Below, in pieces: positions 1 to 7,325 of a stretch of 25,059 bases of DNA (position 1 is its first letter; the number at the start of each line of letters is the position of its first letter). Location: contig DRLE01000032.1 of NCBI GenBank assembly GCA_011051475.1, forward strand, positions 1 through 25,059, given 5' to 3'. The translations under genes and the position numbers were made by a program. Below the pieces are notes generated by a model. It searched no databases. It was not told where the DNA came from and saw nothing but the letters and a program-made list of their open reading frames with translations. The stretch is from Gammaproteobacteria bacterium. Lineage in GTDB: Bacteria > Pseudomonadota > Gammaproteobacteria > SZUA-229.

Positions 1-278
1 CTGCCCCAGTCGATTTCAATGCGCGCATTCTCGAAACCGTTGTTCCTGGAAAAGTCTGCCATCATTTTCTCCGCCAGCACCTTGAGTTCATCATCCAGCT
101 GGGGATCGATCAGCAGGGGCTCGAGATCATTACCCATATAGGGCACAGGCTCTTCAATAACATGAAACAGGGTTACCTTTGTGCCGGAGTCAGCTGCAAG
201 CTGGCGAACACGCTGTGCCGCACGCCCGGAAAATTCCGTAAAATCAGTTGCCAGCAGAATATGTTGATAGGACTGCAC
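1..278 (-). CDS. Universal stress protein (UspA family), N-terminal part
   Basis: The gene runs off the left edge, so only the first 92 or so residues are visible. The product begins VQSYQHILLATDFTEFSGRA, then has KVTLFHVIEE. This is the usual first beta strand and nucleotide-contact region of UspA-fold stress proteins (YxxILLATDFS, then TLLHVVE about 30 residues later). These are small cytoplasmic proteins induced by stress or anaerobiosis. The start is a GTG at 276-278, chosen because a strong AGGAGG lies six bases upstream and the homology begins at once; no ATG fits. It is divergent from the H+-ATPase operon and shares a 122-base gap holding an FNR-like box. Family assignment is confident; its stress signal and partners are unknown. 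Confidence 0.88.
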   Translation of the reverse strand, partial: MQSYQHILLATDFTEFSGRAAQRVRQLAADSGTKVTLFHVIEEPVPYMGNDLEPLLIDPQLDDELKVLAEKMMADFSRNNGFENARIEIDWG

Positions 279-315
279 TATGCTCCTCCTTTTTTATTGC
301 CGATTGATTACCTGA

Positions 316-329
316 TTAATTTAAATCAA
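316..329. promoter_or_regulatory. FNR/Anr-like binding site
   Basis: The sequence TTAATTTAAATCAA matches the FNR/Anr consensus TTGAT-N4-ATCAA at nine of ten defined positions. It lies in the gap between the divergent universal stress gene and the H+-ATPase gene. Its centre (322.5) is about 41 bases upstream of a start point predicted from the TATCAT element at 351-356, the classic class II activator spacing. It is also embedded in an 8-base inverted repeat (GATTGATT at 302-309, AATCAATC at 324-331). Binding by an FNR-type protein is inferred; no such regulator gene is in the window. Confidence 0.55.
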
Positions 330-350
330 TCAGAATATCGCAAATAGGTT

Positions 351-356
351 TATCAT
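351..356 (+). promoter_or_regulatory. Candidate -10 element of the H+-ATPase operon
   Basis: TATCAT matches TATAAT at five of six positions and sits 45 bases upstream of the ATPase ATG. No recognisable -35 hexamer lies 16-18 bases upstream (the sequence there is near AATCAG). This fits a promoter that depends on an activator bound at 316-329. Transcription would begin near 363-364. Confidence 0.45.
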
Positions 357-400
357 ACAGCAACAGGACCGAAACGATACAGAATATATAAAAAATATCC

Positions 401-3004
401 ATGAACAGAAATACCGATGACTACCGTGATCAGGCCGTAAGCGAAACGCTGCAAAGTCTGGATGTTGATCAGAACATCGGCCTGAGCGACGAGGAGGCCG
501 GAAAGCGCACAGAAAAATACGGCTACAATGAAGTTGAGGAAAAAGAGGAGCCGCTGTGGCACCGGATTTTCCGTCGCTTCTGGGGCCCCATCCCCTGGAT
601 GATCGAAATTGCCGCCCTGCTTTCCGCCCTGGTGCAGAAATGGGAAGACTTTATCATCATCATGGTCATGCTTCTGGTCAATGCCGGCCTGGACTTCATG
701 CAGGAACACCGTGCACTGAATGCCCTGAAAGAACTGAAGGCAGGCATGGCGCGCGAAGTCACCGTGCTGCGCAACGGCATCTTCAAACGCATCCCCGCGC
801 GTGAACTGGTGCCCGGCGATATTATCAAGCTGCGTATCGGTGACGTGGTGCCGGCCGATGTGCAACTGCTATCCGGCGACTACCTGCTGATTGACCAGTC
901 CGCCCTGACCGGCGAGTCCCTGCCGGTCAGCCGCAAACAGAACGACGTGGCCTACGCCAATACCATTATCAAGCAGGGTGAAATGCTGGCCGTGGTCGTC
1001 AATACCGGTGCCAACACGCGTTTTGCCAACGTGGTGTCACTGGTCGCCGGCGCCCAGCTGAAGGAACGCAGCCACTTCCAGAAACTGGTTATCCAGATCG
1101 GCAACTTCCTTATCCTGATTACCGTTGCGCTGGTCATCCTGATCGTCATGGTTGCACTCTTTCGCCAGGAGGACTTCCTCGAAATCGCCCGCTTCTCACT
1201 GGTGCTTACCGTGGCCGCCATTCCGGTAGCACTGCCCGCGGTCCTGTCGGTTACCATGGCGGTAGGCGCGGTCAACCTGGCCCGACGCAAGGCCATTGTC
1301 TCCAGACTGACGGCGATTGAAGAACTGGCCGGTGTCGATGTTTTCTGCTCGGACAAGACCGGTACCCTTACCGAGAACAAAATGCGGGTTGCCGAGCCGG
1401 TGGTGTTCCACAAGCACAAGGTGGCCGAACTCTTTATGATCGCGGCGCTGGCATCGAGAAAGGAAAACAACGACCCTATCGAGCAGCCGATTTTTGATTA
1501 CCTGAAAAACCACTACTCGCACCTTGACCTGAGCCCCTTCAGACAAAAGCGCTTTGTGCCGTTTGACCCGATACGCAAACGCACCGAAGCCATTATCGAG
1601 TACAACAGCGAACAGTTTACGGCCATCAAGGGTGCCGCGCAGGTGCTTATCGGCATGGCCGACCTGACTGACGAAGAGTCCGAACACATACAGCAACAGG
1701 TGGACCAGCTGGCGACCAAGGGTTACCGCACCCTTGCGGTCGGTAAAATAACCGGCGATCAACCGCTTGAAATGATTGGCCTGATTCCGCTTTATGATCC
1801 GCCCAGAAAGGACTCGGCCGAAATCATCAGCACCATGCGCGATTATGGCGTAAGGGTCAAAATGGTTACCGGTGATCATGTTGCCATCGCCCGCGAAGTC
1901 GGGCGCATGTTGGGACTTGAAGGCGAGGCCATCCGCTCACACCAGCTCACCGGCAGCGGCAGCCAGGAACTGATGGCGCTGGCCTCGGCCATGGCGGCCG
2001 CCATCTACGACCGTCTCAAGGGCGACGTGTCACGCAGCGAAGCCCAGCACTTTGCCGACGAGGTCATGGAAAAGGTACGTGAACTGTACGACACCCGTCT
2101 GCTCGACCAGGAGTTTATCCATACCCACGAGTCCGCCATTATCAACATGATCGAAAACGTGGATCTGTTTGCCGAAGTGGTACCCGAGGACAAGTACCTG
2201 ATTGTCGACACACTGCAGAAAGGCGGCCATATTGTCGCCATGACCGGTGACGGTGTGAATGATGCGCCGGCGCTGAAAAAAGCCGACTGCGGCTTTGCCG
2301 TAGCCAATGCCACCGACGCGGCGCGCGCAGCCGCGGATATTATCCTCACCGCACCGGGACTGTCCGTCATCAATGACGCGGTCAGGCAGGCGCGCATTAC
2401 CTTCGAGCGCATGAAAAGCTATACCATTTTCCGTATAGCCGAGACCATTCGTATCATCCTGTTTATGACCCTGGCCATCGTGGTATTCAATTTCTATCCG
2501 ATTACCGCGCTGATGATTATCATCCTGGCCCTGCTCAATGATATCCCCATCCTCGCCATTGCCTATGACAACACCCGGGTTGACAGAAACCCGGTGCGCT
2601 GGAACATGACCGAACTGCTGACCATATCCAGCATTCTGGGTATCAGCGGCGTCATTTCCTCATTCCTGCTGTTCTACATTCTGATAAAGATGGGTTATTC
2701 CGACGAGATGATACAGTCATTGTTTTTCTGCAAGCTGGTCGTTGCCGGCCACGGCACCATCTACAACACGCGTATTGATGACTGGTTCTGGAAAAAGCCC
2801 TATCCTTCATGGATACTGTTTACCGCCACCTTCAGCACCCGGATACTGGGCACACTGATTGCTGTCTACGGCGTGTTTATCCCTGCCATTGGCTGGCTTG
2901 ATGCAGCCTACCTGTGGGCCTACGCGCTGACCTGGTTCGTCATCAATGACGCTATAAAAATGGCTACCTATAAACTGTTACGCCAGCATAACATTGAGGT
3001 TTAG
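401..3004 (+). CDS. Plasma-membrane H+-ATPase, P-type (PIIIA)
   Basis: An 867-residue P-type ATPase of the plant/fungal proton-pump class, expected to export protons at the inner membrane using ATP. Visible landmarks are the actuator TGES at residues 170-173, the phosphorylated Asp318 in SDKTGTLT, and the hinge TGDGVNDAPA from residue 615. Hydrophobic pairs lie near residues 58-95 and 230-290, with a membrane bundle after about 670. Arg684 (in TIRII) and Asp714 (in LLND) align with the membrane Arg/Asp pair used for proton transport in plant AHA2, supporting H+ rather than Ca2+ or heavy-metal specificity. Residues about 510-585, between the nucleotide domain and the hinge, are longer than I recall for plant enzymes. 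The ATG has a poor ribosome site. It is the first gene of an operon with a small membrane protein, FtsH and a zinc-ribbon protein. Confidence 0.9.
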   Translation: MNRNTDDYRDQAVSETLQSLDVDQNIGLSDEEAGKRTEKYGYNEVEEKEEPLWHRIFRRFWGPIPWMIEIAALLSALVQKWEDFIIIMVMLLVNAGLDFMQEHRALNALKELKAGMAREVTVLRNGIFKRIPARELVPGDIIKLRIGDVVPADVQLLSGDYLLIDQSALTGESLPVSRKQNDVAYANTIIKQGEMLAVVVNTGANTRFANVVSLVAGAQLKERSHFQKLVIQIGNFLILITVALVILIVMVALFRQEDFLEIARFSLVLTVAAIPVALPAVLSVTMAVGAVNLARRKAIVSRLTAIEELAGVDVFCSDKTGTLTENKMRVAEPVVFHKHKVAELFMIAALASRKENNDPIEQPIFDYLKNHYSHLDLSPFRQKRFVPFDPIRKRTEAIIEYNSEQFTAIKGAAQVLIGMADLTDEESEHIQQQVDQLATKGYRTLAVGKITGDQPLEMIGLIPLYDPPRKDSAEIISTMRDYGVRVKMVTGDHVAIAREVGRMLGLEGEAIRSHQLTGSGSQELMALASAMAAAIYDRLKGDVSRSEAQHFADEVMEKVRELYDTRLLDQEFIHTHESAIINMIENVDLFAEVVPEDKYLIVDTLQKGGHIVAMTGDGVNDAPALKKADCGFAVANATDAARAAADIILTAPGLSVINDAVRQARITFERMKSYTIFRIAETIRIILFMTLAIVVFNFYPITALMIIILALLNDIPILAIAYDNTRVDRNPVRWNMTELLTISSILGISGVISSFLLFYILIKMGYSDEMIQSLFFCKLVVAGHGTIYNTRIDDWFWKKPYPSWILFTATFSTRILGTLIAVYGVFIPAIGWLDAAYLWAYALTWFVINDAIKMATYKLLRQHNIEV

Positions 3005-3050
3005 GAAACTGGCACCATATATAAACCACCACAAATGCGGAAAAACACCC

Positions 3051-3635
3051 ATGTCTGATTCTGAAGAAAACAAAACGACAGATGGAAGTGCCGGAAAAAA
3101 CAAAGACAGTTTTTTCCGCCAGCATCTGGTCGATGAAATCACCCTGCTGGTGCTCGTCGTTTTTGCCTATATCGGTGTCGCCTATACCGATGTCTCCCCC
3201 ATGCGCAGCCAGACCTACTGGTATTTGATGGTGCCGCTGTTTTATATCGCCAGCCTGACCACCGAGTGGTCGAATGTGCGCGCAGGAAAATACCCGTGGA
3301 AAAGTATTATCTGGTACCAGACCATGCAGTGGCTGGCCGTGCTGGCCGCGGTAAAAATGGTTTTCGTCATTCAGCAGATCGGTCGCCTCAATAATGAAAC
3401 CACCGGCCTGATACTGCTGCTGCTTTTTGCCCTTACCACCTTTATTACCGGCATCCGCATGGGCTGGCTGTTTCGCCTCGCCGGCATTTTTCTTGCCGCC
3501 AGCCTGCTGATACTGGCCTATATGGAACGTTATCTCTGGGTGCTGGTACTGCTGGGTGCTCTTATGCTGCTGTTTCATCACTATGTCAATCACCAGACAA
3601 GAAAAAAACATGAACGGATAGAACATAATGGATAA
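3051..3635 (+). CDS. Hypothetical multi-pass membrane protein
   Basis: A 194-residue protein that I do not recognise. A polar, lysine-rich N terminus of about 30 residues is followed by roughly six hydrophobic segments: ITLLVLVVFAYIGVAY, YWYLMVPLFYIASL, QWLAVLAAVKMVFVI, GLILLLLFALTTFI, FRLAGIFLAASLLILAY and LWVLVLLGALMLLF. The tail is short and basic (TRKKHERIEHNG). I chose the ATG at 3051 (MSDSEEN). The longer frame starts with a TTG at 2994 that overlaps the ATPase end and adds 19 residues that look like spacer. Its stop overlaps the FtsH start by eight bases, so the two are probably translationally coupled. The position suggests an FtsH-associated membrane partner, but that is inference only. 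Confidence 0.75.
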   Translation: MSDSEENKTTDGSAGKNKDSFFRQHLVDEITLLVLVVFAYIGVAYTDVSPMRSQTYWYLMVPLFYIASLTTEWSNVRAGKYPWKSIIWYQTMQWLAVLAAVKMVFVIQQIGRLNNETTGLILLLLFALTTFITGIRMGWLFRLAGIFLAASLLILAYMERYLWVLVLLGALMLLFHHYVNHQTRKKHERIEHNG

Positions 3636-5532
3636 AAACAATTTCTCTCTCGGTGGCGATAAAAAACCCGATATCGAAATCAACAAAACCACCGAGCAGA
3701 AGTTCTGGCAGCGCCCGGACTTCAATTTTTTTCTGTACCTGATCATTATGCTGTTTTCCTTCTATATGTGGGAGGCGTACAGCACCGCAAGAAATACAGA
3801 AATCCCCTACAGCGAATTTCTGCAACATGTTGAAAACAGGGAAGTACAGGAAGCCGTTATTACCAATGATTATATCGCCGGCACCCTGACCGTTATCGAC
3901 GATAAAACCCACCAGCCAAAACGCTTTGTTACCATCCCGCTGAAGGACACCGAGCTGGCAAAAACCCTGGAACAGCAGGGCGTGAAATATACCGTCCGGC
4001 ACAGCAGCAACTGGCTGGGTAATTTCCTTACCAACTGGGTACTGCCTTTCGGCCTGCTGTTTCTGCTCTGGGGCTGGATGGCCAAACGCATGGGCAGCAT
4101 GGGTCAGGGCTTTCTCAATATCGGCAACAAGGTGCATATCCATCCGAACAACCTGCCGAAGGTTACCTTCGACGATGTTGCCGGGGTCGAGGAGGCCAAG
4201 CTGGAACTGAAAGAGACCGTCGATTTTCTCAAGGACCCGAGTCGTATCCAGCGCCTGGGCGGGCACATGCCCAAGGGCTCGCTGCTGGTCGGCCCGCCGG
4301 GCACCGGCAAGACCCTGCTGGCACGCGCCGTCGCCGGTGAAGCCGGCGTACCCTTCTTCAATATCAGCGGTTCGGAATTTATCGAAATGTTTGTCGGCGT
4401 TGGCGCCGCCCGCGTGCGCGAAATGTTCGAGCAGGCCAGGGAAAAAGCCCCCTGCATTATCTTTATCGACGAACTCGACGCCATCGGTCGCGCCCGCGGC
4501 GCCGGCCCCGCCATGGGCGGTCATGATGAACGCGAACAGACGCTCAACCAGCTGCTCACCGAGATGGACGGTTTCGATCCCTCGGTCGGTGTCGTCGTTA
4601 TGGCGGCCACCAACCGCCCGGAAATTCTCGACAAGGCCCTGCTGCGCGCCGGCCGCTTCGACCGCCAGATTATTGTCGACAAGCCCGACCTGCAGGCACG
4701 CTATCAGATACTGCAGCTGCACACCCGCAAGATCGTGATGGCCGATGATGTCGACCTGATGGTGGTGGCGCAGCGTACCCCCGGCTTCGTCGGCGCCGAC
4801 CTGGCCAATATCGCCAATGAGGCGGCGATTCGCGCGGTACGCGAAAACCACGATGCCGTTACCATGAAAGATTTTGAAGGCGCCATCGACCGTGTCATCG
4901 CCGGCCCCGAGAAACGCCACCGCACCCTCAATGCCGATGAAAAACGCCGCGTAGCCTTCCACGAATCCGGCCACACCCTGGTGGCCGAAACCGTGCCTAC
5001 CGCCGAGCCTGTGCACAAGGTATCGATTATCCCGCGAGGGGTAGCCGCGCTCGGTTACACCCTGCAGTTGCCGGTAAAGGAAAAATTTCTCACCACCGAA
5101 AATGAATACCGCGACCAGCTCGCCATCCTGCTCGGTGGCCGGGTCGCCGAGGAAATTATTTTCGGCGATGTTTCCAGTGGCGCGCAGAACGATCTGGAAC
5201 GCGCCTCGCAAATCGCCCGCGCCATGGTGACGCAACTGGGTATGAGCGAAAAACTCGGCCCCCTGACCTGGGGCAAACGTGAAGCCCTGCAGTACCTCGG
5301 CGTCGAGGAACACGAGGAACGCAACTACAGTGAAGCCACCGCCCAGCTGATCGACCAGGAGGTCAAGAACCTGGTCGAAGAGGGCCACAGGCGCGCCACC
5401 GAAATCCTGAACGAAAAGCGGACAATACTGGACGCCCTGGCTGCCGTACTGGAAGAAAAAGAGGTTATCAGCGGCGACGAGGTCAAACAGATCATCGCGG
5501 CCACAACGCACAAACAGACAACGAATCCGTAA
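3628..5532 (+). CDS. ftsH: ATP-dependent zinc metalloprotease FtsH
   Basis: A 634-residue membrane-anchored AAA+ protease that extracts and degrades membrane and some soluble proteins. Order of parts: a cytoplasmic stub; TM1 near residues 32-50; a periplasmic domain of about 80 residues; TM2 near 133-153; AAA+ module with Walker A GPPGTGKT at 222-229 and Walker B IIFIDE ending at Glu282; then the second region of homology. The M41 zinc protease has HESGH at 445-449 and a likely third ligand Asp522 (GAQNDLERA). The usual LLRPGRFDR reads LLRAGRFDR here. The peptidase half differs enough from E. coli FtsH to suggest an accessory paralogue rather than the housekeeping copy, as does its place beside an H+-ATPase instead of rrmJ/folP. 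It overlaps the upstream gene by eight bases and precedes the zinc-ribbon gene by 36 bases. Confidence 0.95.
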   Translation: MDKNNFSLGGDKKPDIEINKTTEQKFWQRPDFNFFLYLIIMLFSFYMWEAYSTARNTEIPYSEFLQHVENREVQEAVITNDYIAGTLTVIDDKTHQPKRFVTIPLKDTELAKTLEQQGVKYTVRHSSNWLGNFLTNWVLPFGLLFLLWGWMAKRMGSMGQGFLNIGNKVHIHPNNLPKVTFDDVAGVEEAKLELKETVDFLKDPSRIQRLGGHMPKGSLLVGPPGTGKTLLARAVAGEAGVPFFNISGSEFIEMFVGVGAARVREMFEQAREKAPCIIFIDELDAIGRARGAGPAMGGHDEREQTLNQLLTEMDGFDPSVGVVVMAATNRPEILDKALLRAGRFDRQIIVDKPDLQARYQILQLHTRKIVMADDVDLMVVAQRTPGFVGADLANIANEAAIRAVRENHDAVTMKDFEGAIDRVIAGPEKRHRTLNADEKRRVAFHESGHTLVAETVPTAEPVHKVSIIPRGVAALGYTLQLPVKEKFLTTENEYRDQLAILLGGRVAEEIIFGDVSSGAQNDLERASQIARAMVTQLGMSEKLGPLTWGKREALQYLGVEEHEERNYSEATAQLIDQEVKNLVEEGHRRATEILNEKRTILDALAAVLEEKEVISGDEVKQIIAATTHKQTTNP

Positions 5533-5568
5533 TCGGTTAAAATCTACGAAATTTGCTGGAGAAACAGA

Positions 5569-6093
5569 ATGACTGATCAAAAACCTGAAGACCCGCTGGA
5601 CACCCTGGGTGACGTTTACGAAAAGCTGTATGAGAACATCGTAAAAGACCTGCACGAGTCAAAAGAAAAAACCGCGGAAGTCTTTCACAAGATTATCGAC
5701 AAGGCCCGCGACGAAGCCGTTGAACTGGGTGAAGTATCCAGCGAAGAGGCTGAAAAACTGGCTGAATACCTGCGCCGCGACCTCAGCGATCTTATCAACA
5801 GTGCCTCCAAAACCGGCCGCGAACTGAAAGACTGGCTGGGCTTTGAAACCACCCTGCTGGAAACCGAAATACTTGATCGCCTGCTGGATGTCGCCGACCC
5901 GACCATTGTTGAATGGACAAAGTTCAAACTGGAATCACAGCCGACGCCCGCCTGGCATACCGGCGAAATTACCGGTCCCGGCACCCTGGTCTGTGACAGC
6001 TGCGGTGAAAAACTGCATTTTTACAAGGCCGGGAAAATACCGCCCTGCCCGAAATGCCATGGCACCAGCTTTCACCGCACTATTGAGATCTGA
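5569..6093 (+). CDS. Zinc-ribbon protein, DUF1451 (YbeL-like) family
   Basis: A 174-residue soluble protein. Residues 1-125 are mostly charged helix, rich in Glu, Lys and Asp. The C terminus is a four-cysteine zinc ribbon: CDSC at 142-145 and CPKC at 160-163, followed by HGTSFHR. This layout matches the DUF1451/YbeL family, whose role is not established. A GGAG lies a few bases upstream of the ATG. It is the last gene of the ATPase-FtsH operon and is followed by a strong hairpin terminator. An adaptor or RNA/protein-binding role is possible, but nothing in the sequence proves it. Confidence 0.85.
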   Translation: MTDQKPEDPLDTLGDVYEKLYENIVKDLHESKEKTAEVFHKIIDKARDEAVELGEVSSEEAEKLAEYLRRDLSDLINSASKTGRELKDWLGFETTLLETEILDRLLDVADPTIVEWTKFKLESQPTPAWHTGEITGPGTLVCDSCGEKLHFYKAGKIPPCPKCHGTSFHRTIEI

Positions 6094-6128
6094 ATCCGGC
6101 TGGCGCAGCGCCGGTCAATAGCAAGCAT

Positions 6129-6156
6129 AAAAAAACCCGCAATCGCGGGTTTTTTT
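6129..6156. terminator. Bidirectional Rho-independent terminator
   Basis: A perfect 12-base-pair stem: seven A then CCCGC (6129-6140), loop AATC, GCGGG then seven T (6145-6156). The GC core is flanked by a T run on each strand, so it can stop both the plus-strand ATPase-FtsH operon and the converging minus-strand gene at 6273-7061. Confidence 0.9.
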
Positions 6157-6210
6157 ATGGTCGGCTGCCTGAGTACAGAACCAGGAAGTCACTGATTAAC
6201 CAGTGGTACA

Positions 6211-6246
6211 AGATCCTTCGACTCCACTTCGTTCCGCTCAGGATGA
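6211..6246. repeat. Short dispersed-repeat-like motif
   Basis: Between two convergent genes lies a stretch reading, on the minus strand, TCATCCTGAGCGGAACGAAG then TGGAGTCGAAGGATCT. The ends ATCCT/AGGAT are inverted, and CTTCG occurs twice about six bases apart. I recall motifs of the type TCCTGAGC...GTCGAAGGAT as common intergenic repeats in many bacterial genomes. Only one copy is in this window, so its repeat status is from memory. Confidence 0.4.
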
Positions 6247-6272
6247 TAAAAGCAGCATTAATCAGGGAATTC

Positions 6273-7061
6273 CTAATTCTCACGATCCAGACTGGCATAC
6301 ATACCGGTTATATCATTCATAATAACCAGCAGCTTGTCGGCGGACATTTTTACCATCAGCGGAATATACTCACCCGTCTTGTGGTGCGAGCTGCGCTCGA
6401 ACATATGAAATTCCCTTTTCGCCGCTGCCAGCTTTTTGTTGATTTCCGCTGTATTCAGGGGCGATGACATCAGTTCCTCCAGTGCGCCCTTGAATTCATT
6501 CATCGCGCGCTGGTAATCATCCGAATATTCCGAGCTGGTAAAACCCCAGCTTTGCAGCATATACAGACTGGACAGGCGTTGTGACAGCATACGCTGACGA
6601 CCGGCGATATTGACCAGTCTTCCCTTCCTGGTGCCGGATTCATCCTGCAGCATAATAACGACGCGGTGTGATTCTTTCAGCACGTCTTCCGCCAGCATGC
6701 GCAGCTCTTCCGCTTTGTCACGCTCGACCGGGTTAATCGCGATTTCCTTCAACGGTTCCCAGGCATTCTCCGCGCGCTCAAGCTGCCTGTATATCTTGCC
6801 GCTGTTACGGTAGGCCTTGAGCTCGGCAAGCTGCTTGTCGTACAGCGCCACGGCATCCTTGAGCTGCTTTTTACTCTTCCTGGTCTGTATATCCATGCCT
6901 ACCTGACAGTAGGTGGCCACGATACGCTGTGACAGCATGCGCTGGCGACCGGCCTTGTTGATTGCCGAGGATATATCGTATATCTCGGCACCGGCTTCAA
7001 ATGGCAGAAAAAAGAATATAACCAGAAAAATCAGTAACCTGGGGCGTTTAAAACGATGCAC
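6273..7061 (-). CDS. Periplasmic protein with two PilJ/NarX-like motifs
   Basis: A 262-residue exported protein. An N-terminal hydrophobic stretch (residues 9-24, ending FEAGA) looks like a signal peptide. The rest is helical, with a duplicated motif: INKAGRQRMLSQRI at 34-47 and VNIAGRQRMLSQRL at 150-163. This is the AGRQRMLSQR signature of the type IV pili methyl-accepting transducer N-terminal domain (PilJ-type, related to the NarX nitrate-sensing helix). There is no second transmembrane helix, HAMP, kinase or methyl-accepting domain, so it is a free-standing sensor-like domain, perhaps a ligand-binding or accessory periplasmic protein. The start is a GTG, supported by AAGGAG nine bases upstream. 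It stands alone and converges on the FtsH operon. Confidence 0.78.
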   Translation of the reverse strand: MHRFKRPRLLIFLVIFFFLPFEAGAEIYDISSAINKAGRQRMLSQRIVATYCQVGMDIQTRKSKKQLKDAVALYDKQLAELKAYRNSGKIYRQLERAENAWEPLKEIAINPVERDKAEELRMLAEDVLKESHRVVIMLQDESGTRKGRLVNIAGRQRMLSQRLSSLYMLQSWGFTSSEYSDDYQRAMNEFKGALEELMSSPLNTAEINKKLAAAKREFHMFERSSHHKTGEYIPLMVKMSADKLLVIMNDITGMYASLDREN

Positions 7062-7261
7062 GGTACTTCACTCCTTACAACAGGGCGATGTTGCAAAATT
7101 AAAAGCGAGTATAGATCAGTGGCGCGATATGTCATGTTTTTTGAATAATTGGCGATAGAATGACTAAAACCGGCGACAGACGGTAGCCCGGTTCTGTGAG
7201 TAAGGCCGCGCTGCCAGAAGATTCTGCCAGTCGGGCTTTTCATCAGAATGCTGTTTTCATA

Positions 7262-7267
7262 TACAAT
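7262..7267 (+). promoter_or_regulatory. Candidate -10 element for the secreted protein gene
   Basis: TACAAT matches TATAAT at five of six and lies 58 bases before the ATG at 7326. The best -35 at 17-base spacing (TTCATC at 7239) is weak. The remaining 264-base divergent gap (7062-7325) shows nothing else I can support. Confidence 0.3.
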
Positions 7268-7325
7268 ACGGGCACGGACGACTGGCAGGCAGGTCTTCGA
7301 CGCCGTTCAGCACTAACAGGAATCC

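Noticed and set aside
2994..3050. A longer N terminus for the small membrane protein from a TTG at 2994.
   Set aside because: It would overlap the ATPase stop, uses a rare start and adds residues that look like untranslated spacer; the ATG at 3051 gives a normal product.
3586..5655. A 689-codon open frame on the minus strand opposite FtsH.
   Set aside because: It is antisense to a complete, motif-perfect ftsH. The frame is open because of GC-rich codon use; the product has no recognisable motif and no ribosome site.
7062..7325. Short frames in the 264-base gap between the PilJ-like gene and the secreted protein gene.
   Set aside because: They lack ribosome sites and overlap the flanking genes' starts; nothing suggests a real small protein or RNA.
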